DNA from: JANLQX01 sp031406385 | GTDB lineage: Bacteria; Actinomycetota; Acidimicrobiia; Acidimicrobiales; JANYDT01 | Direction of reading: 5' to 3' | Length of the DNA stretch: 18,779 nt | Assembly: GCA_031406385.1 (NCBI GenBank) | Contig: JANOHI010000324.1 | Location: 1 to 18,779 of the forward strand | Shown: positions 6,909 through 14,588 of the stretch, one piece after another | Numbering within the stretch: the stretch's first letter is position 1 | Layout: the number at the start of each line of letters is the position of its first letter | The notes under the pieces: model-generated | Databases searched by the model: none | Seen by the model: the letters and a program-made list of their open reading frames with translations, nothing else | What the model was told of the DNA's origin: nothing | Translations under genes and position numbers: made by a program

Positions 6909-8562
6909 CGCCCGCCTCGAACGGCACGCCACCAAGGACGGTGCCCCACACGCCGATGTCCTTCAGTGTCACCGGATCAACGGTGAGCGGGTCTTCGTAC
7001 AGAACGGCAAAGTCGGCGAACTTGCCGACTTCGATGCTGCCGATCAGATGGTCGACCTTGAGTTGGAATGCCGCGCCGATCGTGGCCGCGTGCAGCGCGT
7101 CCATCACCGATATCCGTTCATCCGGACCGAGCAGATGACCGGTCGAGGTGAGGCGGTTCACCGCGCACCACATGGTGTGGAGATGACCCATTGGGGTGAC
7201 CGGGGCATCGGAGTGGATCGACATAGGCACGCCCTCGGAGAGTGCCGTGGCACACGCGTCCATCTTGGCGGCGCGTTCCGGACCGATGGTGCGATCGCGA
7301 TGCTGATCACCCCAGTAGTAGATGTGGTTGATGAAGATGTTCGCGCACATACCAAGTGCGGCCATGCGGCGATACTGCGCCGGCGTGGTCATTTGGCAGT
7401 GCTGGACGGTGTGGCGGTGATCCCACCGCGGGTGGCGTTCCAGCGCTGCCTCCACCGCATCGATGAATGCCTCCGTGGCCTGATCGCCGTTACAGTGCGC
7501 ATGCACGACGAGCCCGGCAGAGTGGATGGTGCTCACGATGTCGGTGAGCTGATCGGGCGCGATCAGCCAGAGGCCGTTCTCGTGGTGCCCCTCCGGCGGG
7601 CGGTAGTAGTACGGCCAGGAGATTCGGGCCGTGTACCCCTGGATCGAGCCGTCGACGACGAGCTTCACCACACCGAAGTGGAGTTTGTCGGCCGACTCGT
7701 GCCGGAGCCGATTGGCCAGCTCGGCCAGGGCCACCGGGTCGCTCGGTCCACCCAGGGAAGGTGCCACGGCAACCATCACCCGCACGGGATATGCCGGATC
7801 GTCGGTGACGCCGTGCCACGCCTCCAACTGGTCCGGACCGGCGATCGCCGCCGGGCTCAGATCGGCCACAAACGTGTGGCCGGCGTTGCGAGCCTCGTAG
7901 GCGTAGTTCCACTTGCCATCGGGCGAACCCCACGCCGCCATGAGCTTGCGAAAGCCCGAGGCGGCAAGGAACATCGCCGCTTCCTGCAGCTCGCCATTCG
8001 CATCGCCATTCGCATCACGGGCTACGCCGGGCGTGGTGGACGCAGCGGTGATCCCCGACGAGAGCAGCATCGCCGTGTTGACGGTCGCCAGATGCCCGCT
8101 GGCGTGGAACACGAAGATGCGTCTCGTCGTCGACACGCGATCGAGGTGTTTCGCGAGGAGGCGCTCGCCCGGGAAGTAGATCGGATCGAGACCCCATGCG
8201 ACGAGAAGATCGTCGGGGTCTTCCATCAGCGACTCCGCCTCGACCAGCCGATCGATCACCTCGTCGATCGAGCCGCAGCCCTTCCACGCCCTTCCTTGCG
8301 GGTCGCGTCGATCGAAGAATCCGACATACGGGTTCTTCCACTGACCTCCGGCCATCACGTGCGAATGGGCCTCGACGAAGCCGGGCACGAGCACCCTGTC
8401 AGCAAAACGGTCATCGACGCGACATGGTCCCCACGACGCCAGTTCCGCGACCGTACCGACACCGAGGACCCTTCCATCTCGCACCGCGACTGCTTCGGCA
8501 AAGGGCTGGCCTCGGTTCATCGTGATGACGCGGCGGGCGGGGTAGACAACGGTCTCGTCCAT
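6883..8562 (-). CDS. Amidohydrolase, YtcJ/AepA-like (Amidohydro_3)
   Basis: 559 aa from ATG 8562; the 80 codons upstream in frame are low-complexity intergenic sequence. Features in order: N-terminal beta-sandwich strands (VVYPARRVITM), metal motif PGFVEAHSHVM (60-70), KLVVDGSIQGYTAR, VHAHCNGDQA (metal/catalytic His), HTVQHCQM, and SIHSDAPVTP with the catalytic Asp, then a C-terminal strand set ending IEVGKFADFAVL. This is the TIM-barrel metal-dependent hydrolase pattern of the YtcJ/AepA group, about 540-560 aa. Members hydrolyse amide-type bonds in unknown small molecules; some were first linked to exoenzyme regulation. It has no operon partner: its own TANNNT box lies 8 nt before the ATG. 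Confidence 0.88.
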   Translation of the reverse strand: MDETVVYPARRVITMNRGQPFAEAVAVRDGRVLGVGTVAELASWGPCRVDDRFADRVLVPGFVEAHSHVMAGGQWKNPYVGFFDRRDPQGRAWKGCGSIDEVIDRLVEAESLMEDPDDLLVAWGLDPIYFPGERLLAKHLDRVSTTRRIFVFHASGHLATVNTAMLLSSGITAASTTPGVARDANGDANGELQEAAMFLAASGFRKLMAAWGSPDGKWNYAYEARNAGHTFVADLSPAAIAGPDQLEAWHGVTDDPAYPVRVMVAVAPSLGGPSDPVALAELANRLRHESADKLHFGVVKLVVDGSIQGYTARISWPYYYRPPEGHHENGLWLIAPDQLTDIVSTIHSAGLVVHAHCNGDQATEAFIDAVEAALERHPRWDHRHTVQHCQMTTPAQYRRMAALGMCANIFINHIYYWGDQHRDRTIGPERAAKMDACATALSEGVPMSIHSDAPVTPMGHLHTMWCAVNRLTSTGHLLGPDERISVMDALHAATIGAAFQLKVDHLIGSIEVGKFADFAVLYEDPLTVDPVTLKDIGVWGTVLGGVPFEAGVTPVAGAR

Positions 8563-8570
8563 GCCGTGCG

Positions 8571-8576
8571 ACGGTA
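8571..8576 (-). promoter_or_regulatory. -10-like box TACCGT for the amidohydrolase
   Basis: TACCGT lies 8 nt before ATG 8562, with no Shine-Dalgarno sequence, again suggesting a leaderless transcript. A short hairpin (GTGGG-CAA-CCCAC, 8589-8601) and a longer palindrome (8617-8636) lie just upstream. Confidence 0.35.
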
Positions 8577-8616
8577 GCCGCGCGTGAAGTGGGCAACCCA
8601 CCCGCGTCGCCGCGCC

Positions 8617-8636
8617 CTGCGAATGCTCATTCGCAG
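8617..8636. repeat. Perfect 20-nt palindrome between two minus-strand genes
   Basis: CTGCGAATG-CT-CATTCGCAG is a 9-bp perfect inverted repeat with a two-base centre. It lies about 55 nt upstream of the amidohydrolase start and about 87 nt past the stop of the giant permease-lipase gene. It could be an operator for a dimeric regulator of the amidohydrolase or part of a terminator for the upstream gene; no T-tract follows. Two copies of ACGTTCC (starting at 8637 and 8656) lie next to it. The 160-nt gap holds no gene. Confidence 0.5.
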
Positions 8637-8722
8637 ACGTTCCTATGACATCGAAACGTTCCGGTCCGCGATGCCTACGGCATCTCTGACGAAACCGACG
8701 CCGCAGGACCTCCGCGCCGCCA

Positions 8723-11700
8723 CTACCGGCCGAGGAGGCCGAGGAGCAATTCGGGCCGTCCGGCGATGATGCCGTTGGGTCGCTCGGCGAGCAGGGTCTC
8801 ATAGTTCACCCTGTCGTCGGTGGCGGAGTCAGACGGCCATACCCAGATGGCGATGCCGTCGGCCGCGGCCCTTGTGCGGAGCGCGTCGGTGAAGATCGGC
8901 AGTCCCTGCAACTCGGGCGGGATCTGGATCACCGGGGTGCTGGGGAGGGCAACGCCACTCAGCACGTAGCGGGTGAGCGCACCGAACCCGGGCGAGGTGG
9001 CGATGTCCGGTGCCGCTGTGTTGAACGCCTCGATGGTGGCGTCGTCGAAGCTGACCACGACGAACCGATCAGGAGATTGATCAGCGCGCAGACGTTTTGC
9101 CAACGCCTCGGCGACGGGAACTCCCCCGCCTGGTCCATCGGCCTTGATCTCGATGTCGATCACGGTGTCGGGGTACCTCGCCAGGATGTCATCGAGCGTG
9201 GCGATACGGAAGTCGTCGGCCTTCACGTTGTCCGGTGCAGGCGTGGTTCCGAGACGCACACCGCGATAGGGACGCGCACCCGTCGCCGTCCGGCAGTCCC
9301 AGCAACCCGGCTGGAACCAGTGCGCGTTGTCGAGCGCAGCGAGTTGCTTCGCGCTTCGAGTGGCCACGGGACCGGTCTCGTTGGTGGTGCGGTCGACATC
9401 GGGGTCGTGCTGCACGACGAGGACACCGTCGGCGGAGAGCCGCACGTCCATCTCCAACACGTCGACGCCGAGCTTCGTGGCCCGATCGAACGCGAACGGG
9501 GTGCTGTGCGGCGCTTCGAGATCACCGCCGGCGTGGGCGATGACCAACGCCTTGGCGGCGCCACGGTCAAGAGCAGCACGGAGCTTCCCTGTTGCGCCGG
9601 GCCAGCTCGCAGCACCCGCAACGGGCGGCGTTGTGAGTGTGGTGACATTCGTCGACGCCACCGGCAATCGCTTGGTGATCCAGGCGAGCACGTCGGTGAG
9701 CGACGACAGGGCGACATCAGCGTGACCTGCGCCCGGGTAGACGATGCGCTCAACGGAGGTTCCCAGTTTCTCCAACGAAGTCTCCAGCACGGCGGAGGTG
9801 GCGACCGGGACGAGCTCGTCGAAGGATCCGTGAATGATCAGCACGGGCGCGTCGATCTTCACCTCTCCGGGCTGGTTGGCGTCGAGTGCGGTCAACCATT
9901 CGGCGGGCACCGGCGAAGCGAGACGGATGGTGTCGCGGGCCGCAGCACTGTTCACCTCCGACGAACACTCGGTGTCCAGCCGTTCGGCAAGAGCAACACC
10001 TCGCGCGGTGAACACGTTGTCGAGGCGCAACGACGGATCGATGGCCCGAAGACCTTGCGCGACGAGGAGCGCGTAGCCGCGGTCCGGTGTCTTCTCGATG
10101 GAGGTGAGCAGCTCTCGCAACTGTGACGGGGGCGCCCCGGCCACCACACCCGCTAACTCTAGGGACGGCGCATACGTCGGCGCCTCTTGGGCGGCGAAGA
10201 GCGCAGCGTGGCCTCCCTGGGAATGCCCCCACAAGACCGTGGTGGTCGAAAGCGACAGACCATCGATCGCTTTCGCCGCGACCGCGATGTCGAGGACGGA
10301 TCGCCCCTCGCTGATCCCATCGAGGAACGGATGCGGCCCATCGGTGCCGAGGCCGGGGTAGTCCGTGGCGACGACGACCATCCCCACCTGCGCGGCAAGT
10401 GTGGCGATCGTCGTCTCGAGAATCCCGATATTGCGTGAAGGCGCGCACCGATCGGCGAGACCGGTGGTCGGGTGAGCGAACGACAGCACCGGCCAGCCAC
10501 CGGGCGGAGCCGGCTTGTCCGGGGCGAAGACGAGTCCGCTGACCACCGTTGGCCGGTCGTCGCGGATCTCGGAGTCGTAGAGCACCCGCCAGGCCTTCGT
10601 GCCGGGCGGTGAGTCGATCGGCACCGATGCACGAAGCACGCCCGGCTCGGCCGGAGTCGATGGTGTTGGGACCGCGTAGGGGGTGTTGTCAGTCGATCTG
10701 GACGACCCGACGGGTGCGGCCGAACCGGTCGGTGCTGCACCGGTCGTTGCCGAACTGGACGGTGTTGCACCGGTGGGTGCTGCACCGGTAGGTGCTCTAC
10801 CGATGGGGGACGTCGCCCGAGCACTCGTTGGGGCTGTCGACGAGGCACGGGTCGCCGAATCTCCGCCCGGCGCCGTTGCCCTGCCGAGACCGAAACCGAC
10901 AAGCAATCCTGTGACGGCGAGCGCTCCACCGATGACCCCGGCCCGTTTCCCGGCGATCACGCGTCGCCGCGACGGTGTGGCGAGAACGGTGGTTTGACGT
11001 CCGTTGAGGGCGGCAAGCATCGGGAGCCGAGCGGCTCGACGACCGGGAACGATGGACGCCAGCAGCCCGGTCACGGCGGCCAACACGGCAAGGGATCCGA
11101 CCCCGACCGTCGGAACCGAGAAACGCGACAGCCCTTCGTCACGGAGCGCCTGCAACAGCGCCCACGATGAACCGATACCCAGCATCACCCCGATGCTCAC
11201 GGCCAGGAGCGAAATCACCACAGCCTCGCTACGCAGCATCGATCTCACCTGCACGCGCGCCATACCAAGTGTGCGTAGCAATCCGATCTCGCGGATCCGT
11301 TCCACGACGCTGAGCGACAGGGTGATGGCGATGCCGAGCACGGCGATGGTCACGACGAGGATCAGCAGGCCGAGAATCAAACTCAGAAGCTGATCGAGCG
11401 AGTCGGTGATGCGGGCCACGTATTGCTTCGGGTCTTCGACCTTGGCTGTCGGATACTTTGCGGCCACGCGCTCGACCTCGGGGCGAAGCTGCTCAACGCT
11501 GGCACCGTCTCGGGCGGCGAGGTACACCACGAAGTCGAACTGATCGGCAACGACGGCTTCGTAGTCAGCATGGGAGATGGCGAAGTCGAAGGCGATGCCC
11601 TGGCGGAAGATGGCGTTGATGCGAAACGGGGTCGGCTCCCGACCGGGGAAGGTGAGCTGGAGTGTGTCGCCGAAGTTCCATCCGCGGTCGTCGAGCTCCC

Positions 11701-13621
11701 GCTGCGAGATGGCGATCGTGTTCTCACCGAGATCGCCGAATGACCCTCGTTCGTTGCCGAAGTCGAGGAGTCGATCCGCGGATGCCGGATCCAGGGAAGC
11801 GATTGGTCGTCCGCCGCTTCGTCTGACTGCGGAGACGCGCCGGGCCTCGCGCTTGGGCCCGTCGACGGTGGCAAACCCGTAGCGCAGACCGGACACGGCC
11901 TCGACGGAAGGAAGCGAGCCGATCTCTTTGGCGAGCGACGTCGGAAGACCGCCCACACCGAAGGAGCCCGATCGGACCACGAGGTCGCCCCGAAGTCCTC
12001 CGCCAACGGCCGTCTTGAGCGACTGTGACAGTGACGCATTGAGGATCAGGGCGAAACAGGCGACCGCCGAACCGAGGGACAGAGCAAGCGCCGTTGCTGC
12101 CGTGCGGCGCGGGTTGCGCGTCGCATTGCGAACGGCGAGGCCGGACGTGGTCCCGAACACCCGGCCGACGGGCTCGACAAGGAACCGGGCGAGCGAGCCG
12201 ATGGCCGGAGCGAGCAGCACAGAAGCAGCAAAGAGCAGCGCTACCCCGATGCCGGTCTGCGGCAGGCTCGGAGCCAGCGCGCCAGATCTCGTGACAACGA
12301 TCGCGACCACGAGTATCCCGAATCCGAGAAGCGTCCGCCGCAGCAGCGGTGGTGGTTCGATCTCGCTATCGCGCATCGCCGCGACCGGGGAGATCCGCGC
12401 TGCCCGCAGGGCCGGCGTGACGGCCGCACCAACGGTAACCACGATCCCGATGCCGAGGCTCCACGCCACGGTCGCCGCCCGCACCACGAGCGGCGACGGC
12501 GGAAGGTCGACCCCGGTTGCCCGCAGCACCCCCTTCATCAGCTGGGCCAGCCCGATTCCACCGAGCAGCCCGAGGGCCGAGCCGACGATGCCCATCACGG
12601 CCGCTTCGCCGAGGACCATTCGGGCGATCTGGACGCGCGACCCACCAACGGCGCGGAGGAGTGCGAGTTCGCGCGTTCGCTGGCTGATCGACATGGAGAA
12701 GGTGTTGGCAATGATGAAGGCGCCGACCACGAGCGAGAGCACAGCGAAGATCAAGAGGAAGGCAGTGACGAACCGCAAGCCCGATGCCACCTGGCTCTCC
12801 CGTTCCGCCGTGACCTTTGCGCCTGTGACGGCCTCGATGCCGTCGGGAAGCGCGGCCGAGATGGCCCGCTCCAACGCCGCCGCCGAGGTCCCGTCCTTCG
12901 CCCGAACGATCACTGCGTCAACTCGACCAGGCTCGCCGAGGAGTCTCTGGGCATCGTCGGTGCCGAACAGAGCAACGGGCACGGCGCCGGGGCTGTCGAC
13001 GGACCCGAACCGCACGATGCCCGACACCCGGCCGGGCACCGAACCGTCCTTGGTGACCACGCTCACCGCGTCACCGACTCCTATGCGCGCAGCCTTTGCC
13101 GTGCCGCGGTCGATGACAAGGTCGCCGTTCGCGATCGGCTCGTTCCCGTCAACGAGCGTGAACGGATTCAGGGCCTCGTCGGTCACCCAGTTCTCGGCGA
13201 TCGGTGCACCTCCGGTCTCACTCGACACGTTCGGCGGAGCGACCCCGTCGGCGCTCACCACGTAGGCGTAGCCGGTGATGCGCGGCAGGGCTGCCTCAAC
13301 GCCGGGAACGTCGGCAACCGTGGCGACCAGACCCTCGTCGATGCGCCCCCGGAACGTCTCGTTCTGCCGGACGATGTCGGACTGCTCGCGCACCACCACC
13401 GACACGTTGCGGTAGGCATCGCTGAACAACGATCCGAAGCCCGCCTTGACGGTATCGGTGATGGTGAGCGTCGCGGCAATGAACAGCACCCCGATAAACA
13501 CCGAGAAACTCAGGAGGGCGAACCTCCCGCGGTTCGAACGGATACCGGACAGCGACAACCGGAGAATCGGCCGTCGCAACGAGCCCTCCGCCGAACCGCC
13601 GTCGACCCTCGCCGCCGTCAT
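8723..13621 (-). CDS. ABC permease - secretory lipase - glycerophosphodiester phosphodiesterase fusion
   Basis: 1632 aa in one unbroken frame. Residues 1-877: complete MacB/FtsX-type permease with helix 1 (33-55), outer domain (60-280), helices 2-4 (284-308, 338-362, 382-404), helices 5-7 (430-445, 457-475, 508-529), second outer domain (530-740) and helices 8-10 (745-771, 798-823, 839-859). Residues 894-913: an additional helix, which should place the rest outside the cell. Residues 914-1000: Thr/Ser/Pro/Ala/Gly linker. Residues 1005-1320: lipase with AHPTTGLADRCAPS, nucleophile GHSQGG (S1134), D1268 in HGSFDELVP and H1300 in GAGHAD. Residues 1350-1632: GDPD with HAGG (H1363, in place of the usual HRG), EMDVRLSADG (E1390, D1392), HDP (H1405) and IEIK (E1491). 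No ATPase domain is present. Inferred role: extract membrane phospholipid, deacylate it and cleave the glycerophosphodiester. No Shine-Dalgarno sequence; the start overlaps a 22-codon upstream ORF. Confidence 0.9.
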   Translation of the reverse strand: MTAARVDGGSAEGSLRRPILRLSLSGIRSNRGRFALLSFSVFIGVLFIAATLTITDTVKAGFGSLFSDAYRNVSVVVREQSDIVRQNETFRGRIDEGLVATVADVPGVEAALPRITGYAYVVSADGVAPPNVSSETGGAPIAENWVTDEALNPFTLVDGNEPIANGDLVIDRGTAKAARIGVGDAVSVVTKDGSVPGRVSGIVRFGSVDSPGAVPVALFGTDDAQRLLGEPGRVDAVIVRAKDGTSAAALERAISAALPDGIEAVTGAKVTAERESQVASGLRFVTAFLLIFAVLSLVVGAFIIANTFSMSISQRTRELALLRAVGGSRVQIARMVLGEAAVMGIVGSALGLLGGIGLAQLMKGVLRATGVDLPPSPLVVRAATVAWSLGIGIVVTVGAAVTPALRAARISPVAAMRDSEIEPPPLLRRTLLGFGILVVAIVVTRSGALAPSLPQTGIGVALLFAASVLLAPAIGSLARFLVEPVGRVFGTTSGLAVRNATRNPRRTAATALALSLGSAVACFALILNASLSQSLKTAVGGGLRGDLVVRSGSFGVGGLPTSLAKEIGSLPSVEAVSGLRYGFATVDGPKREARRVSAVRRSGGRPIASLDPASADRLLDFGNERGSFGDLGENTIAISQRELDDRGWNFGDTLQLTFPGREPTPFRINAIFRQGIAFDFAISHADYEAVVADQFDFVVYLAARDGASVEQLRPEVERVAAKYPTAKVEDPKQYVARITDSLDQLLSLILGLLILVVTIAVLGIAITLSLSVVERIREIGLLRTLGMARVQVRSMLRSEAVVISLLAVSIGVMLGIGSSWALLQALRDEGLSRFSVPTVGVGSLAVLAAVTGLLASIVPGRRAARLPMLAALNGRQTTVLATPSRRRVIAGKRAGVIGGALAVTGLLVGFGLGRATAPGGDSATRASSTAPTSARATSPIGRAPTGAAPTGATPSSSATTGAAPTGSAAPVGSSRSTDNTPYAVPTPSTPAEPGVLRASVPIDSPPGTKAWRVLYDSEIRDDRPTVVSGLVFAPDKPAPPGGWPVLSFAHPTTGLADRCAPSRNIGILETTIATLAAQVGMVVVATDYPGLGTDGPHPFLDGISEGRSVLDIAVAAKAIDGLSLSTTTVLWGHSQGGHAALFAAQEAPTYAPSLELAGVVAGAPPSQLRELLTSIEKTPDRGYALLVAQGLRAIDPSLRLDNVFTARGVALAERLDTECSSEVNSAAARDTIRLASPVPAEWLTALDANQPGEVKIDAPVLIIHGSFDELVPVATSAVLETSLEKLGTSVERIVYPGAGHADVALSSLTDVLAWITKRLPVASTNVTTLTTPPVAGAASWPGATGKLRAALDRGAAKALVIAHAGGDLEAPHSTPFAFDRATKLGVDVLEMDVRLSADGVLVVQHDPDVDRTTNETGPVATRSAKQLAALDNAHWFQPGCWDCRTATGARPYRGVRLGTTPAPDNVKADDFRIATLDDILARYPDTVIDIEIKADGPGGGVPVAEALAKRLRADQSPDRFVVVSFDDATIEAFNTAAPDIATSPGFGALTRYVLSGVALPSTPVIQIPPELQGLPIFTDALRTRAAADGIAIWVWPSDSATDDRVNYETLLAERPNGIIAGRPELLLGLLGR
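10731..10804. repeat. 15-nt coding minisatellite in the fusion linker
   Basis: GGTGCTGCACCGGT occurs at 10731 and 10776, with near copies GGTGTTGCACCGGT at 10761 and GGTGCTCTACCGAT at 10791. Spacing is 30, 15 and 15 nt. On the coding (minus) strand the units give PTGAA-type pentapeptides in the linker between the extra helix and the lipase. All unit lengths are multiples of three, so copy-number change would alter linker length without breaking the frame. Confidence 0.75.
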
Positions 13622-13686
13622 GCGCCGACCCGAAGGGGCAGGGCGACCGGCCGGGCGCGAAGGAGCTCAACGAAGGTCACCGGCAT
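13618..13686 (-). CDS. Possible 22-codon leader ORF coupled to the fusion gene
   Basis: From ATG 13686 a short frame reads MPVTFVELLRARPVALPLRV plus two residues. It stops with a TGA that shares ATGA with the start of the fusion gene at 13621. A TACCCT box lies 7 nt before ATG 13686, as for other leaderless starts in the window. The fusion gene has no Shine-Dalgarno of its own, so coupling to this leader would explain its initiation. It may be chance: the peptide is short and unlike any known one. Confidence 0.25.
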   Translation of the reverse strand: MPVTFVELLRARPVALPLRVGA

Positions 13687-13693
13687 CCAATCG

Positions 13694-13699
13694 AGGGTA
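13694..13699 (-). promoter_or_regulatory. -10-like box TACCCT upstream of the fusion gene
   Basis: TACCCT followed by 7 nt and an ATG. It is the best promoter-like element in the 228-nt divergent gap (13622-13849) on this strand. No convincing -35 hexamer was found. Confidence 0.3.
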
Positions 13700-13849
13700 C
13701 CGCCGACTTCGCTCCAGGCGCTTCACCACCGGAACCGTCACCATTTGCTCGGCTCCGTCCAGCCCGAACGCGAATGCCCGAGAAAACCTCCTCAGCCGAG
13801 GCACGAACCTGCCGATAGTGCATTCGGCCACCAGCCAGGAAGGGAACTC

Positions 13850-14494
13850 ATGGGGTTGTTTCGCAAGAAGCGCGCTGAAGGCACGCCGGAGGTCGACATC
13901 ACAACGCGGCTGATCTCGGTGGTCACCGGATTCGACGTGGTGGCTGAGCAACGGCAGGCGTTCACCGCCGCCGAGCTGGCACCCATCGTCCTCCGCTCTG
14001 CCCGCCAGTGGGGCAACGACGCCAGGATCTACCTGATCATCAGCGACACGGTCCGTTCCGACGGCTCAGCCGACGATTGGCAGTTCCACGCCCTGTTTCC
14101 GACCTTGCAGGCCGAGGGCACGTGGAAGCTCGGACCCTCCGAAGATGGTGCGTCGTCCATCCTGTCGAGCAAGGTTTCGCCCGTTCCGGAACCGGGCACG
14201 ACCGAGTTCCTCATGGCGCAGATCAGCCCCCGGTTGATACGCGATCAACAGCAGGCATGGGACCTCCGGTTGAGCTTGCTCGCCCCGCTCCCCGAACAGT
14301 TCGTCGACAGTCCATCGGTTGTCGCAGCCCTCGAGCAGAACGAGCCGATGACATTCGCATTCGGACCAATCCGATTGAAGGCGCGGACCCTTCCGACCGG
14401 CGAGTCCGTGTGGGAGTGGGCTGGGAACGAGGTCCTTCATGTCCCCTTCGCGTTGTCCGAAGCCGACGTCGCACCAGCTTCCTCGACGGTCTAG
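13850..14494 (+). CDS. Uncharacterised soluble protein
   Basis: 214 aa. ATG 13850 is chosen because AGGAAGGG lies about 6 nt upstream; the frame extends back to an ATG at 13745 but without protein-like sequence. The N-terminus MGLFRKKRAEG is basic and lacks a signal peptide or membrane helix. The body alternates amphipathic segments (VVAEQRQAFTAAELAPIVL, DARIYLIISDTVRSDG, DDWQFHALFPTL) and ends in an acidic tail. I recognise no catalytic motif. WQFHALFPTL and LKARTLPTGESVWEWAG look like beta strands of a small alpha/beta domain. It faces away from the fusion gene across 228 nt, so shared regulation is possible but not shown. It converges on the membrane-protein gene at a hairpin. Confidence 0.8.
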   Translation: MGLFRKKRAEGTPEVDITTRLISVVTGFDVVAEQRQAFTAAELAPIVLRSARQWGNDARIYLIISDTVRSDGSADDWQFHALFPTLQAEGTWKLGPSEDGASSILSSKVSPVPEPGTTEFLMAQISPRLIRDQQQAWDLRLSLLAPLPEQFVDSPSVVAALEQNEPMTFAFGPIRLKARTLPTGESVWEWAGNEVLHVPFALSEADVAPASSTV

Positions 14495-14507
14495 CTCGCG
14501 GGTCGGC

Positions 14508-14527
14508 GGTCTCGAACGCGCGAGACC
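14508..14527. terminator. Hairpin between convergent genes
   Basis: GGTCTCG-AACGCG-CGAGACC, a perfect 7-bp stem, lies 13 nt past the stop of the soluble-protein gene and 61 nt past the stop of the convergent membrane-protein gene. No T-tract is present; it is probably a GC-rich bidirectional terminator. Confidence 0.55.
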
Positions 14528-14588
14528 AAATGCGCGTCGGCGCGAAGACTGCGATGCCGCGTCGCCGTTCGGCTTGTGCGCGAGCGCG

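Noticed and set aside
6712..8577. 621-codon plus-strand open frame
   Set aside because: It lies antisense to the amidohydrolase, which has complete motifs; its translation is Arg/His-rich without any domain. A high-GC shadow frame.
8617..8636. LexA/SOS box
   Set aside because: The core CGAAT-N4-ATTCG is only similar to the actinobacterial CGAAC-N4-GTTCG box, and the neighbouring genes are not SOS genes.
9077..10126. 349-codon plus-strand open frame
   Set aside because: Antisense to the lipase and GDPD part, which carries clear catalytic motifs; no domain in this frame.
11928..13265. 445-codon plus-strand open frame
   Set aside because: Antisense shadow of the permease part of the fusion gene; Ser/Thr/Pro/Arg-rich and without protein character.
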